Shown: piece by piece, positions 13,938 through 22,700 of the stretch
How the letters are laid out: every line of letters begins with the position of its first letter
Numbering within the stretch: position 1 is the first letter of the stretch
Source: UBA1941 sp046329575
GTDB taxonomy: Bacteria; Bacteroidota; Bacteroidia; Chitinophagales; LD1
Length of the DNA stretch: 64,000 nucleotides
Assembly (NCBI GenBank): GCA_046329575.1
Contig: JAXLUJ010000003.1
Coordinates: forward strand, 62,001 to 126,000
Reading direction: 5' to 3'
Made by a program: the position numbers and the translations under genes
Notes under the pieces: generated by a model
What the model was told of the DNA's origin: nothing
Database searches by the model: none
What the model saw: the letters and a program-made list of their open reading frames with translations, nothing else

Positions 13938-16208
13938 CTACTCAATATTCATCGTATCCTCCTCAAAGCTATCTTCCGATCCGCCATAATCGCGGGAATG
14001 ATCGGGCTTTTCTTCAAAGTACGCGCCGCAGTTCAACTCGATATTCATCTTTTCGGGTTTTTCAAAAACTGCCGACGGACTAATTCCTGTCAATGCACTA
14101 TCAGCATACACTTTCTGCATAAAATAACCATAAATCGGCAGGGCGGTGCTGGCGCCCTGGCCCTGCGCCATGGAGCGGAAACGGAGGAAGCGATCTTCGC
14201 AACCCACCCAGGTAGCCACCACCAAATCTGGCGTCAAACCTATAAACCAGCCATCGCTGTTGTTTTGTGTGGTGCCGGTTTTTCCCGCCATATCACTACG
14301 CAGATTATACCGGAAGCGCAAGCGCTGACTAGTTCCATACTGCACTACGCCACGCAACATCTCGATCATCGTATAAGCGGTTTGCTCGTCTAACACTTCG
14401 TTTCGTTCGGCATCAAAAGTGGCAATTACGTTACCGCTGCGGTCTTCAATACGCGAAATGAAAACCGGACTTACATGCACGCCTTTGTTCACAAAAGTGG
14501 TATAGGCGCCGGCCATTTCGATCAGTGAAATATCGGCTGTGCCTAAACAAATAGAAGGCTGATCGGGGATTTTGCTTACAATGCCCATGGCCTGCGCCAG
14601 TTTCTTCACTTCGGCTACACTCATTTCATGCATCAAATACGCCGAAACCGTATTCACTGAATTGGCCAACGCCTGTTTCAGCGTAAGCATACCGCCGTAC
14701 TTACCATCGCTGTTGTGCGGTGTCCAGTCGCTAATCAACCCGAAACGCGGATCGCCCTTTTCAAAAGTTACCGGAAGATTGGGCACCTGATAACAGGGCG
14801 AATATCCTTTGTCACGCACCGCAGCCGTATAAAGTATGGGTTTGAATGTAGAGCCAATTTGCCGCTTGGTATTCACATTCACGTGGTCGTACTGAAAATA
14901 TTTGTAGTTGATGCCGCCCACCCAGGCCCGAACACCGCCGGTGGCCGGATCAACCGCTATGAAACCGTTCTGTAAAAACAAGCGGTGATAACGAAGAGAA
15001 TCGTAAGGGCTCATGATAGTATCGCGTTCGCCCTGCCACGAAAAAATGCGCATCGGTATGGCTTTGTGCATTAACGCATCAATCTGTGCGGCGGTTTTTC
15101 CTTCTTCCTTCCATTGCTTGTAGCGGCTTGAGCTTTCATAGGTTGCTTTCCATTCCGTAGCAAAATCTTTCCACGGATCACTGCCTTCTTTCATTTTAAA
15201 AAAGAGCTGTTGCCATTCGGTCAAATGCTGTTGCTGTGCGGCTTCTGCATATTGTTGCAACCGCGAATCGATGGTGGTATAAATTTTCAAACCGCTGGTG
15301 TACAAATTGTACTTATTACCATCGGCATCAGGATGTTTTTCGAAATAATCTTTCAGATAAAGCCGTAAATATTCTCTGAAATAAGGCGCCATGCCTTCGT
15401 CATGTGTTTCTTCAGTAAACTGCAAAGCAATGGGCAAATCGAAAAGCGAATCGCGCTGTTGCTGTGTAATAAATTTGTAGTGAAACATCTGATCGAGCAC
15501 TACATTGCGGCGTTTTTGCGAAGCCACCGGGTGCAGCCTCGGATTATATTGGTAAGGCGCCTTCAGCATGCCCACCAGCACCGCTGCTTCTTCAATTTTA
15601 AGCGAATCAACCGGTTTGTTGAAATACGTTTGCGAAGCGCTTTTGATGCCAAAGGCATTATCGCTGAACTCCACAGTATTGAAGTACATAGCAATAATCT
15701 CTTCCTTGGTGTAGGCGCGTTCCAGTTTTGCAGCAATCACCCATTCTTTGAATTTGCGCAGCGCCAAAGTGATTTTCCAGTGGTTGCCGCGCGGAAACAA
15801 ATTTTTAGCCAGTTGTTGCGTAATAGTACTGCCGCCGCCCTTGCTATCGCGCCCCAATACGCCGGAAAGGGCGCGGGCAATAGCTTTGAGGTCAACGCCG
15901 GTGTGATCGTAAAAGCGAATATCTTCAGTGGCCAGCAAGGCGTTCACCAGGGGTTTTGGCAAGTTTTCGTAGCGGATGTTGCTGCGGTTTTGCTGATAAT
16001 ATTTTCCCAGCACTACGCCATCGGCGCTAATCACCTCGGTAGCCACAGCCGTTTGCGGATTTTCAAGGTCATCAATTGAGGGCAACCGGCCAAAAACACC
16101 AATGGCAATAAGGGCAAAGAACAGCACCACTGCCATCACCGTCCAACTGTAGATTTGCCAAAACGCCTTCGTTTCGTTGGTCTTATCTAACCGAAACCAT
16201 TCCCTCAT
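13938..16208 (-). CDS. pbp1A: Penicillin-binding protein 1A (bifunctional glycosyltransferase/transpeptidase)
   Basis: This inner-membrane enzyme polymerises and cross-links peptidoglycan. After a short cytoplasmic start and one membrane segment (YSWTVMAVVLFFALIAIGVF) comes the GT51 domain with catalytic Glu in LLATEDIRFYDHTG, GGSTITQQLAKNLF and the YFNTVEFSDNAFGI block. The transpeptidase domain has the nucleophile motif STFK, SVN and KTGTT in the right order and spacing (ORF residues 468, 532 and 658 counted from the longer start). The ATG at 16208 (MREWFRLDK) is preferred; an upstream in-frame start at 16253 adds 15 unlikely residues. The C-terminal tail is acidic. It is probably essential or redundant with other class A PBPs. 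Confidence 0.94.
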   Translation of the reverse strand: MREWFRLDKTNETKAFWQIYSWTVMAVVLFFALIAIGVFGRLPSIDDLENPQTAVATEVISADGVVLGKYYQQNRSNIRYENLPKPLVNALLATEDIRFYDHTGVDLKAIARALSGVLGRDSKGGGSTITQQLAKNLFPRGNHWKITLALRKFKEWVIAAKLERAYTKEEIIAMYFNTVEFSDNAFGIKSASQTYFNKPVDSLKIEEAAVLVGMLKAPYQYNPRLHPVASQKRRNVVLDQMFHYKFITQQQRDSLFDLPIALQFTEETHDEGMAPYFREYLRLYLKDYFEKHPDADGNKYNLYTSGLKIYTTIDSRLQQYAEAAQQQHLTEWQQLFFKMKEGSDPWKDFATEWKATYESSSRYKQWKEEGKTAAQIDALMHKAIPMRIFSWQGERDTIMSPYDSLRYHRLFLQNGFIAVDPATGGVRAWVGGINYKYFQYDHVNVNTKRQIGSTFKPILYTAAVRDKGYSPCYQVPNLPVTFEKGDPRFGLISDWTPHNSDGKYGGMLTLKQALANSVNTVSAYLMHEMSVAEVKKLAQAMGIVSKIPDQPSICLGTADISLIEMAGAYTTFVNKGVHVSPVFISRIEDRSGNVIATFDAERNEVLDEQTAYTMIEMLRGVVQYGTSQRLRFRYNLRSDMAGKTGTTQNNSDGWFIGLTPDLVVATWVGCEDRFLRFRSMAQGQGASTALPIYGYFMQKVYADSALTGISPSAVFEKPEKMNIELNCGAYFEEKPDHSRDYGGSEDSFEEDTMNIE

Positions 16209-16294
16209 AAAGCAATAATAGGAATTGCCAGTAATATAGTTAGAAATAACCAAATTTTAATTGTAAGATTATCCTATTTATTGTAAACCTCGAA

Positions 16295-17761
16295 TTACCT
16301 AGGAAAACCTTTTAATCTAAATAAATAGACGCACTCGTTGTTATAAGATAGAATAGTATCCCTCTGAAAAGATAAAACCTTTTGAGTATTAGCATCGTAC
16401 CCAACCTTTTCTAATGACTTCCCTAAATACAAATAATAATCCGAATTAACATTTAACTGATCTCTATCAGTCGGAATTTTACAGTCTTCAACAAACGATA
16501 TTTGTTCATGCTTGAGATAATAACGAAATGAATTTTGAAGAGGCCATGAAAAATCCACTCTTATTGGACGACCAGATTGTTTTGCTCGTGAATTTAAATA
16601 GTTCAAAACTTCTTTAGTGTGCGATTCAAAAAACCAAATATTAGTTTTAGTGAGATTAACATTCCTTAGAAAGTTGCAAAAGAATAAAATTAGTAAAACT
16701 GAAAAAACGCTTCTACTAAAAAATCGATTAGACTCATTCAAAAGTAAGCAAAAGGATAATATAATAAGAGGATAAAGGAATAGGGCAGTTCTATCAATTA
16801 AATACAAAGTGCCTAAAAAATGATGTTGAAAAATAATTGATAGAACGGTTATAGCCAAAACCTGATAAAGAAACGACAAATTAACAGTCCGCCAAAAGTT
16901 GGTAATTATTGAATTACAAAATGCTAAAAATAGAAGAACTAAAAAGACGTTCAATACGATTCCAGTTAAATGCACATACTTCGAATCATATAATGAGCAA
17001 CTAACTAAGGACGATAATGTGTCGGCATATAATCCAGTCCCTCCTCCATAATATAGATTACCATTTAATTTTAATTTTCTTAATGGCTCATAAACAACAA
17101 AAGTTAATAGCACTGAGATAAACGATGCAATAAAAATAGAATTCCATAACTTAATGCTTCTCAACTGTAAGATAGACCTTAAATTCAAAACAACAAATAA
17201 AGCAACATAGAAATTAAGAGTAGAGAAACTGGACAGCACTGCAAAAGCTCCAAAAGTATACGAAAACAATAAATCCTTTAATGCGGATGATTCAAAAAAT
17301 TTCATCCCGAAATATATAGACGGCAATAAAAATCCCAGACTCAAGCCATAACCACGTGCTAAGCCGAAAAAATCAATTAAGAAAGGATTTAATACCAATA
17401 ATAAATAAACAATGTAACTCTCAAAAGAACTAAAAAAACATCGACACAGCTTGTATGAAAAAAACAAATATATAACGAACGAAAGCAGGTTTGGAAATCG
17501 AGCCAAAAACACTGACGGCCGACCAAGAAGAAAAAGGGTCTTAATAAACAATGTATTTAATAAATGATTATTGGCATCGCAGTTTTTAAATGTAACGATG
17601 TTAATAACTGAATCAGAAACAAAAGTATTAAGAGTCCACACTTCATCGTAGGTTATTCCGACGATAAGACATCTTAAACATACATATACTATTAAAACTA
17701 CTGATGTAATGGAGAATAAATAAAATGGCCTTCTGAAAAATAATTTCATTTTAATATTCAC
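16295..17761 (-). CDS. Multi-spanning inner-membrane protein, GT-C-like
   Basis: This 488-residue protein has about ten or more hydrophobic segments, a first loop with the acidic pair TYDEVWTLNTF after membrane segment one, and the LNPFLIDFFGLARGYGLSLGF motif. Both features are shared by uncharacterised GT-C/PMT-like (ArnT-type) transferases that use lipid-linked sugars. The acidic residue in the first periplasmic loop is typical of GT-C catalytic sites. No specific function can be assigned. Base composition is clearly more AT-rich than the genes on either side. It is last in a minus-strand set of three after the S74 and GH16 genes, 5 bp from the S74 stop codon. Confidence 0.55.
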   Translation of the reverse strand: MNIKMKLFFRRPFYLFSITSVVLIVYVCLRCLIVGITYDEVWTLNTFVSDSVINIVTFKNCDANNHLLNTLFIKTLFLLGRPSVFLARFPNLLSFVIYLFFSYKLCRCFFSSFESYIVYLLLVLNPFLIDFFGLARGYGLSLGFLLPSIYFGMKFFESSALKDLLFSYTFGAFAVLSSFSTLNFYVALFVVLNLRSILQLRSIKLWNSIFIASFISVLLTFVVYEPLRKLKLNGNLYYGGGTGLYADTLSSLVSCSLYDSKYVHLTGIVLNVFLVLLFLAFCNSIITNFWRTVNLSFLYQVLAITVLSIIFQHHFLGTLYLIDRTALFLYPLIILSFCLLLNESNRFFSRSVFSVLLILFFCNFLRNVNLTKTNIWFFESHTKEVLNYLNSRAKQSGRPIRVDFSWPLQNSFRYYLKHEQISFVEDCKIPTDRDQLNVNSDYYLYLGKSLEKVGYDANTQKVLSFQRDTILSYNNECVYLFRLKGFPR

Positions 17762-17766
17762 CCAAA

Positions 17767-18771
17767 TTATTCGGTTATTATCATTTTCTTCGTATCAACT
17801 TCACTTGCGTCACAAATTAATGTATAAAAATAAAGGCCTGGCTTTAAAGAGCCTGCATTAAGTTCTACATTAATCGTTCCTCTTTCCTTAATAGGAAGGA
17901 CCTTTTGCTGCCCACCATTCATATCATAAACGTAAAGGGTGGCGTTTTTAACTTTATCCGATACAATACATTTTATTATAGTATTATTATTGAATGGGTT
18001 TGGATTGTTCTGAAATAATTTATTCACATCATCCGAAACATCTGTAGCGGTCGAAATATTAATTGCTTTATCCTTAAGTGCGTCTTTAATTTCTTTTATG
18101 TACAAATCCTGAACTTTAACAACCTCCACTAAATATGGTATCAATGCCAAATAATCGACTCCAAGAATTCCTAAGCTATCAGAATAAACAATTTCAGGAA
18201 ATATTTTCTGCACGTCCTGGGCAATAAGACCAAAACACCGTCTACCGTTCATAGGCATCGTAGCACCCTCTAAATTAAATTTATATGAAACCCCATTTAG
18301 TTTGAAAATTCTTTCAAAATCAGTAATTTTATTAATGTCTGATTTATAACGCTTATCTGAAACCAGCACAATCCCAGCAGCTCTTGCCTGCCCTAAAACA
18401 TCCAGATTAAACGAGGGTAAAAAATTACCGATACTTACATTGCCATTATTCTGAATTCTAAAGCCTTGATTCATAGTAGCAATGGTTCCCGCATTCCCAA
18501 AACCTGCAAAATTAAACGAAACACTCCCATCATTATTAAAATTCATACTAGAGCAATAATCATTTTGGAGTCGAACAACATTTCCGTTAAAATAAGTATT
18601 ATAGTTAATTGTCTTTTGGCCTCCGTTATGAAATGTCCATCTATCGCCAATCTGAAATTGCTCTTGTGGGATAAAAGTTCCTACGCCTACTTTTCCATTA
18701 GTTGTAACTTTTATTTGGGAAAAAACGGTAGAGCAAACTAAAAGTGAGAGTGATGATAGAAATAATTTCAT
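17767..18771 (-). CDS. Secreted tail-fibre-like protein: S74 chaperone domain plus T9SS sorting domain
   Basis: This 334-residue protein has a signal peptide (to about FSQ, residue 19), then a short beta-rich stalk (VGVGTFIPQE, NGNVSIGNF). An intramolecular-chaperone (peptidase S74) domain begins at VSDKRYKSDI, with the Ser138...Lys143 pair spaced as in the autocleaving Ser-Lys dyad, and includes GLIAQDVQKIFPE. From about 265 a T9SS type A sorting domain follows (NNPNPFNNNTIIKC... PGLYFYTL... KKMIITE). If the dyad is active, cleavage would detach the sorting domain, so activity or timing must be special. Low-GC like its two neighbours. Confidence 0.82.
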   Translation of the reverse strand: MKLFLSSLSLLVCSTVFSQIKVTTNGKVGVGTFIPQEQFQIGDRWTFHNGGQKTINYNTYFNGNVVRLQNDYCSSMNFNNDGSVSFNFAGFGNAGTIATMNQGFRIQNNGNVSIGNFLPSFNLDVLGQARAAGIVLVSDKRYKSDINKITDFERIFKLNGVSYKFNLEGATMPMNGRRCFGLIAQDVQKIFPEIVYSDSLGILGVDYLALIPYLVEVVKVQDLYIKEIKDALKDKAINISTATDVSDDVNKLFQNNPNPFNNNTIIKCIVSDKVKNATLYVYDMNGGQQKVLPIKERGTINVELNAGSLKPGLYFYTLICDASEVDTKKMIITE

Positions 18772-18786
18772 AACTATTGATTTTTA

Positions 18787-19764
18787 TTAATTATTTGGTT
18801 CGTCGTGTGTGAATAGAGTAATACCTGAGCCAAGTGGCACGGTAAAATCACCCGTTATTATTATACCCTGTGTAGCTCTAAAAGTTGGCTGAGTTCCAGA
18901 TGCGACAGATAGTGGCGAAGTTTGTCCATTAAATTCGATATTCCGCTTTACTTCATACAAGTAACTTGTTAATTGAGTGTTATTGGTGATTGAAACATCA
19001 ATTAAATTTTTTTTCAATGTATAAACTTTGACGTAATCTACCTTTGTGTAATTTGGCAGGAAAGATGGGTTTTGATTACTTGCAATTCCAGGTGTAATAA
19101 ACATTATAGATTTTCTCGTAAATGGTATACATCCATCATAAAAGATTTCTTTAACAGGAACATTATTTAAATAAAAGATTAAGACCTTCGGCGTCCATTC
19201 AATCCCTATAATATTATCCCCAATGGTAAGGTCAGTTGGCAGAACTGCATGAAAGCCATTTCCAGGATTGCAAGAGGTTGGCAGATGGATATGAGTATTC
19301 ATATACCAATCATTATTATTTACAGCATGATTTTCAAACATATCAATTTCTTCTGATCCGTCAGGAGTAGTATTTCCACCCCAAATCCAGAATGAAAGCC
19401 ATCGCCCGTAATCACTAGGCAACTGCCATTTTATCTCATAATAACCATATGGCCAAGAGTTATTTTGAGACATTAATCCTCCCACATCATAAAGACTGCC
19501 GTTACCAGAATTTACGTTCGCCTTAAAATAAACGTAACCAGATTGGATATTTGTTAATACATTATTTGCAGTCCAAATTTCCCTTTGCGGTTGCCAGTTC
19601 CAATCTGGAATTTTCCAAATTGACCAATTAATTGGACCATTAAACTCTTCAGTAAAAAAGGGCTGCCAATTTTGGTCTATCCCAGGTGTTTGAGCGTTTT
19701 CAACTTCTGGTAAAGTTAAGAAAAAAATCAAAAAATAGTAGAAACAGGAACGGTTCATGTTCAT
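18787..19764 (-). CDS. Secreted GH16-family glycoside hydrolase
   Basis: This 325-residue protein starts with a signal peptide (MNMNRSCFYYFLIFFLTLP...ENAQ) and then a GH16 jelly-roll. The conserved W-rich core (GRWLSFWIWGG) and catalytic signature EIDMFE (Glu139 nucleophile, Asp141, Glu144 acid/base) match beta-glucanase/laminarinase-type enzymes that retain configuration on beta-1,3 or beta-1,4 glucans or galactans. The C-terminal 70 residues are a short beta domain, with no T9SS signal visible. It is the first gene of the AT-rich minus-strand cassette. The substrate is not assignable; laminarin-like glucan is the most common for the family. Confidence 0.87.
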   Translation of the reverse strand: MNMNRSCFYYFLIFFLTLPEVENAQTPGIDQNWQPFFTEEFNGPINWSIWKIPDWNWQPQREIWTANNVLTNIQSGYVYFKANVNSGNGSLYDVGGLMSQNNSWPYGYYEIKWQLPSDYGRWLSFWIWGGNTTPDGSEEIDMFENHAVNNNDWYMNTHIHLPTSCNPGNGFHAVLPTDLTIGDNIIGIEWTPKVLIFYLNNVPVKEIFYDGCIPFTRKSIMFITPGIASNQNPSFLPNYTKVDYVKVYTLKKNLIDVSITNNTQLTSYLYEVKRNIEFNGQTSPLSVASGTQPTFRATQGIIITGDFTVPLGSGITLFTHDEPNN

Positions 19765-19979
19765 TTTATTTATATGATCATCATTAAGATGTATGGCCCA
19801 TCCGCATATGCTGAATTATTCAAAATACGGCGAAAAATAAAAAAGTTTTTAAAAAAATTGAAATTTCGTGGTCCGTTTGCGACGTTCATAAAAAATGTGA
19901 CCCATTAGTTTAATACTAAAATTGGTTCGACCTACCATTTTGAGTGCTATTCCCAGAAATTTTAGTTTCGTTTGCACTT

Positions 19980-21521
19980 ATGGTATTTCTGCGAAAAACA
20001 CTGCCGTTTCTTTTACTGGCGTTTGCCCTCAGTATTGCAGTGCGCCTGCCGCAACTCAACCGGCCGCTTTCCAAACACCACGAATTCTGCACCGCCATTA
20101 GCCTGCGCATCCTCGAAATCTGGTACGACAACGGCATTGAAAATTTCAATGGCAATCCGGTAATGACGTATCAGAATGATGCTGATAAATTCATTAACAA
20201 TCACGCCAATGCCAGTGGCAAAATGCTTGACCGAAACGGCAACTATTACTATGTTTCGCATCCGCCTATGGCTTACTACTTTGCCTTTGGCGTGTTTAAG
20301 TTACTGCATTGGCGGCCGTCTGTTTTGGGTATTCAGCTCATTAATCTGTTTCTGCATTTTATCAGCGCGCTTTTTGTGTATTTCACGGTTTCGGTGCTCA
20401 GTTTCAACCGCGCGCGCAGCTATCTTTATTTTCCGGCCTTTGTTTCTTATGTGATTTATCTTTTTCTACCTCCAACATTATGGTTTCAGGGTAATGTGTA
20501 CATGAGCGATATGGCGGTTCAGGTGCCTTTTATTGTTGGCACCTACATTGTGCTTAAAATGATTATCCGGCAAAAGTTCTACGTTCCGAAATACATCGTT
20601 TTCTATATTCTCAATCTGTTCCTTTTGCTTTATACCTCCTGGTTGGGCGTGTTCTATGCCGTTGGCGTAATCGTTTATTCACTTATGCACCTTCGCAGCA
20701 ACAAAGGTTTTAGGGTGTTGCTCATCAGTACGGTTGTAACGTTGTTTGTAGTGCTGCAATTGATCTCGTATCAATACTCGCTCATTAACGGCCCTGAAGC
20801 TTACCTCAGCGAAATCCTGAACCGATACCTGTTACGAGGCAGCGTGGGTATCCGGCATCAAGGATTTTTCTACTTCTTTTTTTCATATTTCATCTATCTC
20901 AAAAATCTGCTCTACAACTATCTGGTCAACTATCTTCCATTTTATGCAATGATTGCAGGGTTCATTTACATTGGAGTAACACGAGCCAAACTCAAAATTG
21001 TTTTCTCTGAAAATGGCTATCGGTTTATTTGGTTATCGGTAATGCCCATTTTATTTCTGCATCTGGTATTCCTTAATTATTCTTCTCAGGACTTTACGGT
21101 GTTGTATGCATCGCTGTTCTTTAGCGTATTGTTTGGTATTTTCTACGATAAAATGAAAAAGTCGGGAGTATTTTCGGCACGCAAGCTGAACCTGGCTGTG
21201 GTGGTTACGGTGCTTATTTTTATTGCGCAATACGAATTAATGAACCTGCCCGGCGAATACTCCATCCATCACCATCGTTATGCCGATGAAAAGGAATGGG
21301 GTGAAGCCGTAAAGGCGCAATCTGACCCAAACGATATTATTTTCAGCACTACTGAGCCTTCGCCACAAATGGTGTACTATGCCGGCAGAAATATTCGTTG
21401 GGTACACGATGCGGCAGAGGCTTTCACTTTTGAGAGCCATCGGCACTACGAAAACGCCGTATTGTTCGAAGGTTTTCCAAAAGAAAAAATGACCAGGCGA
21501 GAACTCATTCTCAAAAACTAA
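19980..21521 (+). CDS. GT-C-like membrane glycosyltransferase (PMT/ArnT-like)
   Basis: From the ATG at 19980 (MVFLRKTLPF) the protein has about 513 residues with roughly eleven hydrophobic helices. The first periplasmic loop has RLPQLNRPLSKHHEFCTA, an acidic/His motif in the position of the catalytic acid of GT-C enzymes, followed by YVSHPPMAYYFAFG, common in PMT_2-type sequences. A soluble C-terminal domain (from about 440) ends the protein. A GTG 36 bp upstream also opens the frame but gives no better start. It is likely to transfer a sugar from a polyprenyl carrier in the periplasm. It is divergent from the GH16 gene across a 200-bp AT-rich spacer. Confidence 0.6.
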   Translation: MVFLRKTLPFLLLAFALSIAVRLPQLNRPLSKHHEFCTAISLRILEIWYDNGIENFNGNPVMTYQNDADKFINNHANASGKMLDRNGNYYYVSHPPMAYYFAFGVFKLLHWRPSVLGIQLINLFLHFISALFVYFTVSVLSFNRARSYLYFPAFVSYVIYLFLPPTLWFQGNVYMSDMAVQVPFIVGTYIVLKMIIRQKFYVPKYIVFYILNLFLLLYTSWLGVFYAVGVIVYSLMHLRSNKGFRVLLISTVVTLFVVLQLISYQYSLINGPEAYLSEILNRYLLRGSVGIRHQGFFYFFFSYFIYLKNLLYNYLVNYLPFYAMIAGFIYIGVTRAKLKIVFSENGYRFIWLSVMPILFLHLVFLNYSSQDFTVLYASLFFSVLFGIFYDKMKKSGVFSARKLNLAVVVTVLIFIAQYELMNLPGEYSIHHHRYADEKEWGEAVKAQSDPNDIIFSTTEPSPQMVYYAGRNIRWVHDAAEAFTFESHRHYENAVLFEGFPKEKMTRRELILKN

Positions 21522-21582
21522 AAATTTATATTTTAACTGCTGATAACCGCGCTTCTATTTTCTAAAAATCAACTTTGATCAA

Positions 21583-22536
21583 ATGTCGTTAAATACCATT
21601 CCAATTGTAGACCTCAGCAAGTTCACCAAGGGATCTGAAGAAGACAAACAGCAATTCGTACAGGATCTGGGCCGCGCCTTCGAAGAAGTAGGTTTTGTTT
21701 CGGTTAAAAATCATGGCGTTTCCCAACAATTGGTTGACGATTATTACGCTGCCGTAAAACGTTTTTTCGATTTTCCACGCGAAGTAAAAAAGGCGTATGA
21801 AATACCGGAACTGGCCGGCCAGCGCGGTTATACTTCCTTTGGAAAAGAACAAGCTAAAGGCTTTGATAGTCCCGATCTCAAAGAGTTCTGGCAAATGGGT
21901 CAAATCGTGGAAGACGGCGATCCTATCAGCAGCGAATACTCGGTAAATGTTACGGTGAAAGAAATTCCAGAGTTCAACACCCTGGGCCGCGAACTGTTCC
22001 GATCGTTCGAAAAATGCGGTATTGAATTGTTGCGCGCCATCGCTATTCATTTGGGCATTGGGGAGTATTATTTCGATAAAGAAGTGCACAATGGCAATTC
22101 CATTTTGCGCGCCATTCACTATCCGCCAATTACACAAGAGCCTAAGAATGCCATTCGTGCCGAACAGCATGAAGACATCAATCTGATTACGCTTTTAGTG
22201 GGTGCTTCAGCCGAAGGGTTGCAATTGCTCTCGAAAGAACAGCAATGGCTGGATATTACTGCACCTGAAGGTTGCTTTGTAGTAAATGTGGGCGATATGC
22301 TGCAGCGGCTCACCAACAATCGTTTGCGCTCTACAACGCATCGCGTGGTGAATCCACCGCGCGAAAAATGGGGTACGCCGCGCTTTTCTATTCCATTCTT
22401 CACGCACCCGAAAAGCTCGATGCGCCTCGATTGTTTGCCTTCTTGCGTAGATGAGCGCCATCCATGTGCCTACGCGCCAATTTCGGCCGGTGAATATCTG
22501 GATGAGCGGCTTATTGAAATCGGTTTGAAAAAATAG
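21583..22536 (+). CDS. 2-oxoglutarate/Fe(II)-dependent oxygenase, isopenicillin-N-synthase-like
   Basis: This 317-residue cytoplasmic protein has both halves of the family: a DIOX_N-type N-terminus (IPIVDLSKF, GFVSVKNHGV) and the double-stranded beta-helix core. The metal ligands are His196 and Asp198 (EQHEDINLIT) and His253 (TTHRVVNPP). RFS (267-269) is the RxS motif that binds the 2-oxoglutarate carboxylate. The enzyme should hydroxylate or desaturate a small molecule, but the substrate is unknown. A small membrane-protein gene starts 2 bp after its stop codon. Confidence 0.87.
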   Translation: MSLNTIPIVDLSKFTKGSEEDKQQFVQDLGRAFEEVGFVSVKNHGVSQQLVDDYYAAVKRFFDFPREVKKAYEIPELAGQRGYTSFGKEQAKGFDSPDLKEFWQMGQIVEDGDPISSEYSVNVTVKEIPEFNTLGRELFRSFEKCGIELLRAIAIHLGIGEYYFDKEVHNGNSILRAIHYPPITQEPKNAIRAEQHEDINLITLLVGASAEGLQLLSKEQQWLDITAPEGCFVVNVGDMLQRLTNNRLRSTTHRVVNPPREKWGTPRFSIPFFTHPKSSMRLDCLPSCVDERHPCAYAPISAGEYLDERLIEIGLKK

Positions 22537-22538
22537 GC

Positions 22539-22697
22539 ATGGGAGAAAATGGCTATACCCTCAGAACTTTATTGGAAAATGTGCTTTCCAATAACTTTTT
22601 CATTTTCGGTTTTATACTGTTGGTATTGGTGATTGCAGTGGCCATACGCGTCACACTTGGCAAACCCGAAGATGGCTACACCCACCATCCTGATTGA
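22539..22697 (+). CDS. 52-residue single-pass membrane protein
   Basis: From the ATG at 22539, just after the oxygenase stop codon, a 52-codon frame reads MGENGYTLRTLLENVLSNN, a strongly hydrophobic helix (FFIFGFILLVLVIAVAI) and a short polar tail ending HHPD. The tight spacing and clean helix suggest translational coupling to the oxygenase. No family is recognised. Its TGA (22695-22697) lies 3 bp before the stop of the convergent selD gene. Confidence 0.6.
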   Translation: MGENGYTLRTLLENVLSNNFFIFGFILLVLVIAVAIRVTLGKPEDGYTHHPD

Positions 22698-22700
22698 GTT

